Assembly: GCF_000010805.1 (NCBI RefSeq)
Contig: NC_012522.1
Location: 7,254,001-7,318,000, forward strand
Source of the DNA: Rhodococcus opacus B4
GTDB lineage: Bacteria; Actinomycetota; Actinomycetes; Mycobacteriales; Mycobacteriaceae
Reading direction: 5' to 3'
DNA: 64,000 nucleotides
The notes under the pieces are model-generated. The model did no database searches and was not told the origin of the DNA. It worked only from the letters and a program-made list of their open reading frames with translations. The position numbers and the translations under genes are program-made. How positions within the stretch are numbered: position 1 is the first letter of the stretch; each line of letters opens with the position of its first letter. Shown one piece after another: positions 27,646-36,308 of this stretch.

Positions 27646-29391
27646 GTGATTACCCGCCTGTCCCACCTGTTCCTCCGCACGCTGCGCGACGACCCCGCCG
27701 ACGCCGAGGTCCCCAGCCACAAGCTGCTGGTCCGCGCCGGTTATGTGCGTCGAATCGCGCCCGGTGTCTACTCGTGGCTGCCGCTGGGTCTGCGCGTGCT
27801 GCGCGAGGTCGAGCGGGTGGTGCGGGAAGAGATGAACGGGATCGGTGCGCAGGAGATCTCCCTGCCCGCACTGCTGCCGCGGGAACCGTACGAGGCGTCC
27901 AACCGCTGGACCGAGTACGGCGAGGGTCTGTTCCGCCTGAAGGACCGCAAGGGCGGCGACTACCTGCTCGGCCCCACTCACGAGGAACTGTTCGCCTTGA
28001 CCGTCAAGGGCGAGTACAACTCGTACAAGGATTTCCCCGTCACGCTGTACCAGGTGCAGACCAAGTACCGCGACGAGGAGCGCCCGCGGGCGGGCATTCT
28101 GCGCGGCCGCGAGTTCGTGATGAAGGATTCGTACTCCTTCGACCTCACCGACGAGGGGCTGACCGAGTCGTACCGGGCGCACCGCGACGCGTACGAGCGG
28201 ATCTTCGCCCGGCTCGGCGTCAAGTACGTGATCGTGTCGGCGACGTCCGGTGCGATGGGCGGCAGCGCCTCGGAGGAGTTCCTCGCCGAGAGCGAGATCG
28301 GTGAGGACACCTACGTCCGCTGCCTCGAGTCCGGCTACGCGGCCAACGTGGAGGCCGTGAAGACGCTGGCTCCCGAACCCATTCCGTTCGACGGACTGCC
28401 TGCCGCGAAGGTGTACGACACGCCGGACACCCCCACGATCGCGACGCTCGTCGCGTGGGCGAACGAGGCCGACCTGGGCCGGACCGTCACCGCCGCGGAC
28501 ACGCTGAAGAACCTCCTCGTCAAGGTCCGCCAGCCCGGCGGGAAGTGGGAACTGCTCGCCATCGGTGTTCCCGGCGACCGCGAGGTGGACGACAAGCGCC
28601 TCGGCGCCTCGCTCGAGCCCGCGGAGTTCGAACTCCTCACCGAAGCGGACTTCGAGGCCAATCCGTTCCTGGTCAAGGGCTACGTCGGACCGAAGGCGCT
28701 GCAGGCCAACGGCGTCCGGTACCTCGTCGATCCCCGCATCGTCGACGGCACCAGCTGGATCACCGGAGCCGACGAGAAGGGCAGGCACGTGGTCGGGCTC
28801 GTCGCGGGCCGCGATTTCGTCCCGGACGGCACCATCGAGGCCGCCGAGGTCCGCGGCGGCGACCCGTCACCCGACGGCGCCGGTGAACTCGTCGCGGCCC
28901 GGGGCATCGAGATCGGTCACGTCTTCCAGCTGGGCCGCAAGTACACCGACGTGTTCTCCGTGGACGTGCTCGGCGAGAACGGCAAGCCGGTCCGGCCCAC
29001 CATGGGGTCCTATGGTGTCGGCGTCTCCCGCCTCGTCGCGGTGATCGCGGAACAGCATCACGACGACAAGGGCCTGCGCTGGCCTGCCGAGGTGTCGCCC
29101 GCCGACGTGCACGTGGTGATCGCGAACAAGGACGACACTGCCCGGGAGGGCGCCGAGGGGCTCGCGGCCGACCTCGACAAGGCCGGTCTCGAGGTCATCC
29201 TCGACGATCGCAAGGCGTCGCCGGGTGTGAAGTTCAAGGACTCCGAACTGCTCGGTGTCCCGCTGGTCGTGGTTGTCGGCCGCGGCTGGGGCGAGGGCAA
29301 GGTGGAGGTGCGGGACCGCTTCACCGGCGAGAGCCGCGAGGTGGCCGCCGAGTCGGCGCTGAGCGAGATCGTCAAGACCGTCAGGGGCTGA
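27646..29391 (+). CDS. proS: Prolyl-tRNA synthetase, bacterial type with editing insertion
   Basis: Charges tRNA-Pro. The 581 residues have class II motif 2 ([20 protein letters not shown]) and motif 3 ([10 protein letters not shown]), a YbaK-like editing insertion between them (about 235-385, [17 protein letters not shown]), and a C-terminal anticodon-binding domain (about 475-581). GTG 27646 gives the standard start [17 protein letters not shown]. It is followed by an inverted repeat that also covers the ribosome site of the next gene. Confidence 0.96.
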   Translation: MITRLSHLFLRTLRDDPADAEVPSHKLLVRAGYVRRIAPGVYSWLPLGLRVLREVERVVREEMNGIGAQEISLPALLPREPYEASNRWTEYGEGLFRLKDRKGGDYLLGPTHEELFALTVKGEYNSYKDFPVTLYQVQTKYRDEERPRAGILRGREFVMKDSYSFDLTDEGLTESYRAHRDAYERIFARLGVKYVIVSATSGAMGGSASEEFLAESEIGEDTYVRCLESGYAANVEAVKTLAPEPIPFDGLPAAKVYDTPDTPTIATLVAWANEADLGRTVTAADTLKNLLVKVRQPGGKWELLAIGVPGDREVDDKRLGASLEPAEFELLTEADFEANPFLVKGYVGPKALQANGVRYLVDPRIVDGTSWITGADEKGRHVVGLVAGRDFVPDGTIEAAEVRGGDPSPDGAGELVAARGIEIGHVFQLGRKYTDVFSVDVLGENGKPVRPTMGSYGVGVSRLVAVIAEQHHDDKGLRWPAEVSPADVHVVIANKDDTAREGAEGLAADLDKAGLEVILDDRKASPGVKFKDSELLGVPLVVVVGRGWGEGKVEVRDRFTGESREVAAESALSEIVKTVRG

Positions 29392-29405
29392 TCAAACCCG
29401 CCCAC

Positions 29406-29454
29406 GCCTTTCGTCCGGACTGTTAGCTTGGCCTGACACGTCCGGACGAAAGGC
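29406..29454 (+). promoter_or_regulatory. Inverted repeat spanning the promoter/ribosome site of the acyl-CoA dehydrogenase gene
   Basis: GCCTTTCGTCCGGAC (29406-29420) and GTCCGGACGAAAGGC (29440-29454) are perfect 15-base inverted repeats 19 bases apart. The second arm contains GAAAGG, the Shine-Dalgarno sequence of the gene that starts at GTG 29460. A folded transcript would hide it. The repeat begins 15 bases after the proS stop, so it may instead terminate proS, or be a paired DNA operator, since CGTCCGGACG is itself palindromic. Confidence 0.6.
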
Positions 29455-29459
29455 CTGCT

Positions 29460-31190
29460 GTGACGAACTCCCTGCTGTTCGATCCGAACTCCTACGATCC
29501 CGAGCATTTCGATCCGGAGACGCGCAGACTGCTGCGGGCGCTGATCGAGTGGTTCGAGTCGCGGGGCAAGAAACGGCTCATCGAGGACGATCTCGAGGCG
29601 GTGTGGCCCGAGGACTTCCTGGGGTTCGTGAAACGGGAGAAGCTGTTCGCCACGTTCCTCACGCCCGCCGAATCGGCGGGCGGCGATCCGGGCAAACGCT
29701 GGGACGCCGCACGCAACGCCGCGCTCAGTGAGATCTTCGGGTTCTACGGGCTGGCGTACTGGTACGCGTGGCAGGTGACGGTCCTGGGTCTCGGCCCCAT
29801 CTGGATGAGCGGCAACCGGGCCGCGAAGGATCGCGCCGCGCAACTCCTCGACGACGGCGGTGTGCTCGCGTTCGGCCTGTCGGAGCGGGAACACGGTGCG
29901 GACGTCTACTCGACGGACATGCTGCTGACCCCCGCCGAGGACGACGCGGATCTCGCGTTCACCGCGAGTGGCGACAAGTACTACATCGGCAACGGCAACG
30001 TGGCGGGCATGGTGTCCGTGTTCGGCAGGCGCACCGATGTCGAGGGCAGCGACGGGTACGTCTTCTTCGTCGCGGACAGCCGCCACCCGGCGTACCACCT
30101 GCAGGGCAACGTGGTGCACGGCCAGATGTACGTCAGCACGTTCCGGCTCGAGGACTACCCGGTGCGGGAGGAGGACATCCTGCACACCGGGGTCGCCGCG
30201 TTCGAGGCGGCACTGAACACGGTCAACGTCGGCAAGTTCAACCTGTGCACGGGTTCCATCGGTATCTCCGAGCATGCGTTCTACGAGTCGATCACCCACG
30301 CGCACAACAGGATTCTGTACGGAAACCCGGTCACCGATTTCCCGCACGTGCGCGGAAACTTCGTCGACGCGTACAGCAGGCTGGTCGCGATGAAGTTGTT
30401 CAGCGCCCGCGCCGTCGACTACTTCCGCAGCGCGAGTCTCGACGACCGCCGGTACCTGTTGTTCAACCCGATGACGAAGGCGAAGGTCACCTCCGAGGGG
30501 GAGAAGGTGATCGCGCTCCTGCACGACGTGATCGCGGCGAAGGGCTACGAGAAGAACACTTACTTCCGGGAGGCCGCACAGCTGATCGGCACCCTGCCGA
30601 AACTCGAGGGCACGGTGCACGTCAACGTCGGCCTCATCCTGAAGTTCATGCCGAACTACCTGCTCAACCCGGCGGAGTACCCGGAGATCGGCACCCGCCT
30701 CGACGCCGCCGACGACGCCTTCTTCTGGGCCCAGGGACCGACCCGCGGTGCGGGCAAGATCCAGTTCCACGACTGGACGACGGCATACGAGGCGCACTCG
30801 GGCGTCCCCAACGTGGCCCGGTTCCACGAGCAGGCGACAGCGTTGCGGGAACTGCTCACCACCGCGCCGCCCGACACCGAACAGCAGAAGGACCTCGACT
30901 TCCTGCTCGACCTCGGGCACTTGTTCTCGCTCGTGGTCTACGGGCACCTGATTCTCGAGCAGGCCGACATCGCCGGCATCGACCGCGACCTGGTCGACCA
31001 GATCTTCGACTTCCAGATCCGCGACTTCTCCCGGTATGCCGTTGCGCTGCACGGAAAATCGTCCGCCACCGAGGCTCAGCAGCGGTGGGCGCTCGGTGCG
31101 ATCCGCCGGCCCGTCGTGGACGCGGAACGATTCTCGCGGGTGTGGGCGCAGGTGGAAGGTTACGACGGGGCCTACGAAATGCGGCCGTAG
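29460..31190 (+). CDS. Acyl-CoA dehydrogenase family protein (large form)
   Basis: A flavoprotein of 576 residues, longer than the usual 380-400 of acyl-CoA dehydrogenases. The FAD/substrate blocks are LAFGLSEREHGADVYSTD (beta-domain start) and ASGDKYYIGNGNVAGMVSVF. A Glu in KLEGTVHVNVG, near residue 385, is in the place of the catalytic base region (Y/L-E-G-T). There is an extra C-terminal all-helical region. Similar long forms occur in actinobacterial lipid or sterol breakdown; the acyl substrate is not evident. GTG 29460 has GAAAGG 6 bases upstream, inside an inverted repeat. Confidence 0.85.
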   Translation: MTNSLLFDPNSYDPEHFDPETRRLLRALIEWFESRGKKRLIEDDLEAVWPEDFLGFVKREKLFATFLTPAESAGGDPGKRWDAARNAALSEIFGFYGLAYWYAWQVTVLGLGPIWMSGNRAAKDRAAQLLDDGGVLAFGLSEREHGADVYSTDMLLTPAEDDADLAFTASGDKYYIGNGNVAGMVSVFGRRTDVEGSDGYVFFVADSRHPAYHLQGNVVHGQMYVSTFRLEDYPVREEDILHTGVAAFEAALNTVNVGKFNLCTGSIGISEHAFYESITHAHNRILYGNPVTDFPHVRGNFVDAYSRLVAMKLFSARAVDYFRSASLDDRRYLLFNPMTKAKVTSEGEKVIALLHDVIAAKGYEKNTYFREAAQLIGTLPKLEGTVHVNVGLILKFMPNYLLNPAEYPEIGTRLDAADDAFFWAQGPTRGAGKIQFHDWTTAYEAHSGVPNVARFHEQATALRELLTTAPPDTEQQKDLDFLLDLGHLFSLVVYGHLILEQADIAGIDRDLVDQIFDFQIRDFSRYAVALHGKSSATEAQQRWALGAIRRPVVDAERFSRVWAQVEGYDGAYEMRP

Positions 31191-31241
31191 ACCCGGCTCT
31201 ACGGGGTGGGGCGGCGTCATCCCTCGGGGTGCCGCCCCTGC

Positions 31242-31250
31242 CCCCTGGGG
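31242..31250. repeat. CCCCTGGGG palindrome upstream of the first secreted-protein gene
   Basis: CCCCTGGGG, 75 bases before the ATG at 31326. Related elements occur at 32150-32158 (over the stop of the second secreted-protein gene) and 32325-32339. It lies in a G/C-run-rich stretch, so chance is possible. Confidence 0.35.
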
Positions 31251-31325
31251 TACCTGTTCGGGTGGGCGCTCTCAGAGCATTCTTATGTGGCAAGCAAAAC
31301 CCCACCCCCACAGAAAGATCCACAC

Positions 31326-31739
31326 ATGGCACACACCTTCAAGCGCACCCTCTCCGCTCTCGCGATCGCGGGCTTCGCCCTCACGGCCGGAGCAGGAATC
31401 GCCTCCGCCGATCCGGGTGGGAACGGCGGCACGGCGTCGGGCGGCACCTCTCAGGGCGGCAACGGCGGCACTTCCCAGGGCGGCGCCGGTGGTGCCGGCG
31501 GCAACGGCTCCGGTGGAAACGTCGTGCTGGGCGGTCCGGTCATCGGCAGCCCGGGTACCACCACCGGCCCCCAGAACGCCGGCAACGGTGGCAATGGAGG
31601 CAACGGCGGGAACGCCGGGGATGCCAATGGAGGCAATGCAGGGGATGCGAACGGCGGCTCCGCGAACGGAGGCGCGGGTGCCGGTGACACGACCACCACG
31701 GACAACACCCAGAACTGCGGATTCGTCTTCTGCTTCTGA
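31326..31739 (+). CDS. Small secreted Gly/Asn-rich protein
   Basis: A 137-residue exported protein. The signal peptide FKRTLSALAIAGFALTAGAG ends in ASA|DP at about 28. The mature part is Gly, Asn, Ala, Thr and Ser with GGNGG and NGGNAGDA repeats and ends in a hydrophobic, Cys-bearing tail QNCGFVFCF. That tail, with two Cys, may be a surface anchor or disulfide. It has no PE/PPE motif. It is followed by a second secreted protein with a similar signal peptide (AGAGIASA in both). Function unknown; a cell-envelope or surface role is likely. Confidence 0.75.
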   Translation: MAHTFKRTLSALAIAGFALTAGAGIASADPGGNGGTASGGTSQGGNGGTSQGGAGGAGGNGSGGNVVLGGPVIGSPGTTTGPQNAGNGGNGGNGGNAGDANGGNAGDANGGSANGGAGAGDTTTTDNTQNCGFVFCF

Positions 31740-31771
31740 CCGAGTCGTGATCGCTCGATCTCGCTGAACAC

Positions 31772-31807
31772 CCGAGGGGTCGACACCGCCAGGTGCCGGC
31801 CCCTCGG
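31772..31807 (+). terminator. Probable terminator between the two secreted-protein genes
   Basis: CCGAGGGG (31772-31779) pairs with CCCCTCGG (31800-31807), extended inward by CACC/GGTG. It begins 32 bases after the stop at 31739 and ends 55 bases before the next ATG. Confidence 0.55.
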
Positions 31808-31862
31808 CGCCATGCCGCACGGCTTTCCCGCCTCCTGTAACACACTGCGAAAGGTTCTTCCC

Positions 31863-32162
31863 ATGTCGACTTCCTTCGGCTTCTCCACTGTCCTCACGCG
31901 CACGGGTGCCACCGTCGCGGCCGCGTTCTTCGTCCTGGCGGCGGGCGCAGGCATCGCGTCGGCGGCGCCGGACGCCCCGTCCGACGACCCCTCCGTGAGC
32001 ACCCTCGCTCCCGGACCGAACGCGCAGGGCGGCAACGTCGACATCGGCGGCCCGCACGTCGGGCCGATCGCCGTCGACGGGATCAAGGCCGGGCCCGGCG
32101 GGACGAGCGTCGGCGGCCACGACTTTGGCGGACAGGGCGGCCCGGGCCTCCCCTGGGGGTGA
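31863..32162 (+). CDS. Small secreted protein, partner of the preceding gene
   Basis: A 99-residue exported protein. The signal peptide is TGATVAAAFFVLAAGAGIAS, cut after ASA near 37. The short mature part is rich in Gly, Pro, Asp and Val (GGNVDIGGPHVGPIAVDGIK) and has no Cys or known domain. It shares the AGAGIASA cleavage region and GGNV-x-GGP motif with the previous protein, so the two are likely paralogues. ATG 31863 follows GAAAGG. Its last codons overlap a CCCCTGGGG palindrome. Confidence 0.72.
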   Translation: MSTSFGFSTVLTRTGATVAAAFFVLAAGAGIASAAPDAPSDDPSVSTLAPGPNAQGGNVDIGGPHVGPIAVDGIKAGPGGTSVGGHDFGGQGGPGLPWG

Positions 32163-32472
32163 CGGGTTCCCCACCCCAGGGTGCCTGGTTCCGCCGAGAC
32201 GGACCCCGCATTCTGAGGTCGCGGCACAGGTCGCCCCCACGAGTGACCCGGTCCTGTCGCGCCGTCGTCGCGAAAGTTTGGAAGCCTCCTCGCCGAGGGG
32301 GATCCCCGGCATGTCCGTGTCCACCCACCCCAGGGGTGGAATGCTCGACACCTCCGGGTGCGGAGGCCACCACTGGGGGTCCTGGGCGGCGCGCCCCGTG
32401 GGCGGCAGAGTGGAGGACAAGCAAGGACGTAACGCTTCACCAGCCGCGAGCGAAGAAACCGAGGAGGCAATC
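32163..32472. other. 310-base gene-free region with GC-run palindromes
   Basis: No convincing ORF. It contains CACCC-CA-GGGTG (32172-32183) and CCACCCC-A-GGGGTGG (32325-32339), related to CCCCTGGGG at 32150-32158 and 31242-31250. The far end holds the GAGGAGG ribosome site of the hydrolase gene. The palindromes are candidates for binding sites of the neighbouring FHA-HTH regulator or for transcript hairpins. This use is inferred. Confidence 0.45.
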
Positions 32473-33435
32473 ATGACGAACACCCCGGTTGCACATGAGC
32501 ACGAAGGCCGTCGCCTCACGGTCCGGACCGACGACGGGGTCCCGCTCGCGGTTCGTGAGTTCGGTTCGCCCGACGCGGCCACCACGGTGGTGTTCGTCCA
32601 CGGTCATTGCCTGCGCACCGAGTCCTGGTGGGCACTGCGCGAACAGCTGGTCCGCTTCTGGCGCAACGATGTTCGCATGGTCTTCTACGATCACCGGGGG
32701 CACGGGGAGTCGGGGGAGGCGCCGGCCGCCACCTACACGATCGATCAGCTCGGCCGCGACCTCGGTTCCGTCCTCGACACCGTCGCGCCGCGCGGTCCGG
32801 TCGTTCTCGTCGGGCACTCGATGGGCGGGATGACCGCGCTGTCCTACACGCGGCAGAACCCTCACACCATCGGCTCGCGGGTGGTGGGCATGGCTCTGAT
32901 CTCCACCGCGGCGTGCGATCTCGCCGAGGCCGGACTCGGTCGCCACCTGCGCAGCCCTGCGGTGTCGCTGTTCCGCACCGCGGTGCGGCGGGCACCGCGG
33001 GTCGTGCACGGATCCAAGCGGCTGGGTAGCACCGTCTGCACGGCGATCGCCCGCGCGGCGAGCGCCCGCAACCGGGCCGTCGATCCGCGGCTCGCGGCTC
33101 TGGTCTCGGCGATGGTCAACACGACGTCCGTCGTCACCATGTCGAGCTTCCTCGAATCCCTGCTCGGGTTCGACGAGCGGCACTCCCTAGCGGCGCTCGC
33201 ACACATTCCGTCGCTGATCCTGTGCGGCTCGGTGGACATGCTCACCCCGTTCCAGCATTCCGTCGCGATGGCCTCGAAGCTCCCCGCGTCGGAACTCGTG
33301 AGCGTCGACGGGGCAGGTCACTCGGTGATCCTCGAGCGTGCGGCCGACGTCGCGCTCGCCATCATCGGACTCGTCGAGCGGATCGCCCACGGTGAGACTG
33401 CCGCGCGCGACCGCGAACTGATGGCCGCCTGCTGA
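32473..33435 (+). CDS. Alpha/beta hydrolase
   Basis: A 320-residue serine hydrolase. The oxyanion motif is FVHGHCLRTESWW, followed by DHRGHGES and the nucleophile elbow LVGHSMGGMTAL. The acid is probably in LCGSVDMLTP, and the His is in VDGAGHSVILERA, so the triad is complete. A lid-like insertion (about 145-215) is Arg/Ala-rich. No signal peptide. ATG 32473 follows GAGGAGG. It may be an esterase or lipase; substrate unknown. Its stop abuts the stop of the convergent FHA regulator with no gap. Confidence 0.85.
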   Translation: MTNTPVAHEHEGRRLTVRTDDGVPLAVREFGSPDAATTVVFVHGHCLRTESWWALREQLVRFWRNDVRMVFYDHRGHGESGEAPAATYTIDQLGRDLGSVLDTVAPRGPVVLVGHSMGGMTALSYTRQNPHTIGSRVVGMALISTAACDLAEAGLGRHLRSPAVSLFRTAVRRAPRVVHGSKRLGSTVCTAIARAASARNRAVDPRLAALVSAMVNTTSVVTMSSFLESLLGFDERHSLAALAHIPSLILCGSVDMLTPFQHSVAMASKLPASELVSVDGAGHSVILERAADVALAIIGLVERIAHGETAARDRELMAAC

Positions 33436-34056
33436 TCAGAGGTCCCGCTCGTTGATGATGCCGCTGCGCATCGCCCGCTCGGCCAGGCTGACCCGCTTCT
33501 GATTCTGCGGGAGATCGCCGACGCCGAACTTCGCGAACAAGGCGCGCAGGTGCGTCTTGATCGCGTCGACGCTGAGGAACAGCTCCTGCGCGATCTGCTG
33601 GTTCGAGGCGGGATTCGCGAATGCGGCGCCGTGCTTGTACGGCCGGCACAGCGCCGTGAGGACCGCCCGCTGGGTGTCGGTGAGGGACCGGACGTCGGGC
33701 ATGTCGGTCCCCATCCGGGTGGCCTCGTCGAGAGCGCCGCCGAATTCGAGGTACCGGATCTTGGTTGCGCCGATTCGGATGCTGTCGCCCTGCCGGAGCC
33801 GCCGACGGCCCGCGAGACGCTCGCCGTTGACGAACGTGCCGTTACGGGAGAGCCCGTCGTCGAGGATGGTCCAGTGCGAGCCGACGCATTCGAGCACGGC
33901 GTGGAGTCGCGAGACCTCGTCGTCCTCCGTGAGGAGGAGATCGGAGCCGGGCGACCGTCCGATCGTGACGCGCGCGGAAGTGGGGGAGAGGTCCACGGTG
34001 TGGTGGTGACCCTCCCTGTCGGAATAGCTCAGTCGAGACTCAACGGCTCGGTCCAC
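33436..34056 (-). CDS. FHA domain-helix-turn-helix (LuxR-type) transcriptional regulator
   Basis: About 206 residues. The N-terminal FHA phosphothreonine-binding domain (about 20-100) has all key residues: TIGRSPGSD, SRLHAVLE and RNGTFVNGE. The C-terminal half (about 115-200) is a GerE/LuxR-like HTH (SNQQIAQELFLSVDAIKTHL). Such proteins may be recruited by Thr-phosphorylated partners of a Ser/Thr kinase; no kinase is encoded nearby. I prefer GTG 34056, 7 bases after GGAAGGGG, over ATG 34083. Likely targets are adjacent genes, but this is inferred. Confidence 0.82.
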   Translation of the reverse strand: MDRAVESRLSYSDREGHHHTVDLSPTSARVTIGRSPGSDLLLTEDDEVSRLHAVLECVGSHWTILDDGLSRNGTFVNGERLAGRRRLRQGDSIRIGATKIRYLEFGGALDEATRMGTDMPDVRSLTDTQRAVLTALCRPYKHGAAFANPASNQQIAQELFLSVDAIKTHLRALFAKFGVGDLPQNQKRVSLAERAMRSGIINERDL

Positions 34057-34140
34057 GGCTACACCCCTTCCGCACGCTTCCATCGTGCCCCGCCGTGTGT
34101 CCGATGAGCAAGATCAAGAGCGGAAATCGCCGATCACGGA

Positions 34141-34740
34141 TCAGTTCTCGGAGCTTGCGGCGTCCAGGGTGTTTCCGAAGGCGCACACGGCGAGTTCCTC
34201 GAGCGCCGGATCCTGCCCGGCATGCTCGGGCACCTGCATGGCGAGCAGCGTGTTGAGCAGCATTCCGTTGGCGATGAAGGTGCGGGCCCGTTCGGGGCTG
34301 CATCCGGTGCGCGTGCGGACCTGCGTGTAGAGCCGGGACATCCAGTCGCGGGCCAGGGCGCCGATCTCCGGGTTCGCGCCGGACGTGAAGCCGTGCATCA
34401 TCACGAGCAGGAGGTCGCGGTCCTCGAGCAGTTCGGTGTACGCAATGCCCAGCGGGAGCCACGACTCGTCGTTCTCCGGGTCGGCGGCGACGTCGGCGAA
34501 ACAGGGCTCGAAAGCGTCCATGATCCGACGCATCGCCCGGTCGAAGACGTCGGCGAACAGCCGCGACTTCGAACCGAACATGCGCACCACGTACGGCTGC
34601 GACACCCCCGCCTCGCGAGCGACGGCGTCGGTGCTGGTGCCGTGATACCCGTCCCTGGCGAACGCGCGGGATGCGGCGGCCAGTACGAGTTCACGCCGTT
34701 CCGTCGCGCTCATGCGGGTCTGTTTCACGGGCGAGGCCAT
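34141..34740 (-). CDS. TetR-family transcriptional repressor
   Basis: A 199-residue regulator. The N-terminal HTH (about 12-58) reads AASRAFARDGYHGTSTDAVAREAGVSQPYVVRMFGSK in parts, the typical TetR pattern. The C-terminal ligand domain is all-helical. It is divergent from a DHA2 exporter with an imperfect inverted repeat between them, so it probably represses the exporter until a drug-like ligand binds. ATG 34740 is the first start of the frame and follows no strong ribosome site. Confidence 0.87.
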   Translation of the reverse strand: MASPVKQTRMSATERRELVLAAASRAFARDGYHGTSTDAVAREAGVSQPYVVRMFGSKSRLFADVFDRAMRRIMDAFEPCFADVAADPENDESWLPLGIAYTELLEDRDLLLVMMHGFTSGANPEIGALARDWMSRLYTQVRTRTGCSPERARTFIANGMLLNTLLAMQVPEHAGQDPALEELAVCAFGNTLDAASSEN

Positions 34741-34751
34741 GTTGACATGTT

Positions 34752-34792
34752 ATCAGTCGATTACTAGTCTCCGAAATAAGTAATCATCTGAT
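34752..34792. promoter_or_regulatory. Candidate TetR operator for the repressor-exporter pair
   Basis: ATCAGTCGATTACT (34752-34765) and AGTAATCATCTGAT (34779-34792) are inverted repeats with 12 of 14 positions matched and a 13-base spacer. It lies between the divergent starts at 34740 and 34843, in a stretch that is AT-richer than its surroundings. Confidence 0.55.
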
Positions 34793-34842
34793 GCTTACAA
34801 CTTCTGATCTCCTCTACCACGACTCGGATGTGAGGTCCCGTC

Positions 34843-36288
34843 ATGACGACACTCTCCGAACGCCTCGACCACGAATCGGCCGCGCCGCCCCCGGGGCATC
34901 GCCGCGGCCGGACGGTGCCGGCGTGGCTGGCGATCGCCGCCGCGTCCATCCCGATGTTCATGGCCACCCTCGACAACCTGGTGATGACCAGCGCCCTGCC
35001 GGTGATCCAACGCGACCTGAATGCGTCGGTGGGGCAGTTGCAGTGGTTCATGAACGCCTACACGCTGGCGTTCGCCACCTTGATGCTGACGCTGTCGGCG
35101 CTGGGTGACCGGCTCGGCCGCAGGCGTGTATTCCTCTGGGGCATAGTGCTCTTCGCCCTGGCGTCGGTCGCCTCGGCGCTGTCGACCACCTCCGAGATGC
35201 TGATCGCAGCGCGTGCCGTCCAGGGTGTCGGCGCGGCCGCGATCATGCCGCTCTCGCTCACCCTGCTCGCCGGCGCAGTGCCGGTCGCCGAGCGAGCCCT
35301 CGCCATCGGCATCTGGGGCGGCGTCTCGGGGCTCGGAATCGCGCTCGGCCCCGTGGTCGGCGGCGCCGTCGTCGACGGGGTGTCGTGGCAGGCCGTGTTC
35401 TGGATCAACGTTCCCGTCGCCGCGGTCGCGATCCCGCTGGCGCTCTACGCGCTCGGCGAGTCGAAGGGGAAGCGGCAACCGCTGGATCCGCTTGGCGTCG
35501 TGCTGGCCGGGGCCGCCGTGTTCCTCGGAGTCTGGGGGATCGTGCACGGCAACGACGACGGCTGGACCAGCGCCACGGTTCTCGGTGCCCTCGTCGCCGC
35601 GGTGGTGCTGCTCGCGGCGTTCGTGGTGCGCGAGTTGCGCACACCGTTCCCCGTGATGCCGCTGCGGCTGTTCCGGTCCCGTCAGTTCTCCCTGGCCAAC
35701 GTGATCGGGTTGACGTTCACGCTGGGAATGATGGGTGCCGTGTTCCTCCTGTCGCAGTACCTCCAGATCGTGATGGGGTACTCCCCGTTCGAGGCCGGCC
35801 TGAGGACGCTGCCGTGGACGGCGGCCCCCATGGTCGTGGCGCCGATCGCCGGGTTGCTCGCGCCGCGGCTGGGCGTCCGGACACTCCTCGTCACCGGACT
35901 GGTGCTGCAGGGGCTGTCGCTGCTCTGGATGGCATCGCTCATCGTCCCCGGCGCCACCTACGGCAGCATGGTGCCTGCGTTCGTGATGGCCGGCGCGGGA
36001 ATGGGTCTGACGTTCGCCCCCAACGCGACCGCCGTTCTCGCCGACATGCCCGAGGCCGACCACGGCACGGCCAGTTCGACCAACGCGACGCTCCGGGAGA
36101 TCGGAGTCGCGCTGGGGATCGCGCTGCTGACCGCGGTGTTCCTCGGGGCGGGCGGCAGCCTCACGCCGAACGGGTACATCGACGCCCTCGCGCCTGCGCT
36201 GTACGTGGGAGCCGGATCCGTGGCGGTCGCGGTCGTCGCGGCCGCCCTCATGCCGGGACGGTCGAAGGCGGTCCCGGCGTCGACGTGA
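34843..36288 (+). CDS. Major facilitator transporter, DHA2 (drug:proton antiporter-2) type
   Basis: A 481-residue membrane exporter with 14 predicted helices. It has MATLDNLVMTSALPVIQRDL in helix 1, motif A LGDRLGRRRV after helix 2, and motif C GGVSGLGIALGPVVGGAVVD in helix 5. It is close to EmrB/QacA-type pumps. Substrate unknown, probably a drug or metabolite sensed by the adjacent TetR. ATG 34843 is consistent with the family. Confidence 0.88.
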   Translation: MTTLSERLDHESAAPPPGHRRGRTVPAWLAIAAASIPMFMATLDNLVMTSALPVIQRDLNASVGQLQWFMNAYTLAFATLMLTLSALGDRLGRRRVFLWGIVLFALASVASALSTTSEMLIAARAVQGVGAAAIMPLSLTLLAGAVPVAERALAIGIWGGVSGLGIALGPVVGGAVVDGVSWQAVFWINVPVAAVAIPLALYALGESKGKRQPLDPLGVVLAGAAVFLGVWGIVHGNDDGWTSATVLGALVAAVVLLAAFVVRELRTPFPVMPLRLFRSRQFSLANVIGLTFTLGMMGAVFLLSQYLQIVMGYSPFEAGLRTLPWTAAPMVVAPIAGLLAPRLGVRTLLVTGLVLQGLSLLWMASLIVPGATYGSMVPAFVMAGAGMGLTFAPNATAVLADMPEADHGTASSTNATLREIGVALGIALLTAVFLGAGGSLTPNGYIDALAPALYVGAGSVAVAVVAAALMPGRSKAVPAST

Positions 36289-36308
36289 GCGGGCCGGTCC
36301 GGTCGTCC

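Noticed and set aside
29058-31220. 720-residue leftward frame opposite the acyl-CoA dehydrogenase gene
   Set aside because: Antisense shadow of a clear ACAD; runs through the inverted repeat at 29.4 kb.
31326-31739. PE_PGRS-type protein
   Set aside because: Gly/Asn-rich but has a classical signal peptide and no PE domain.
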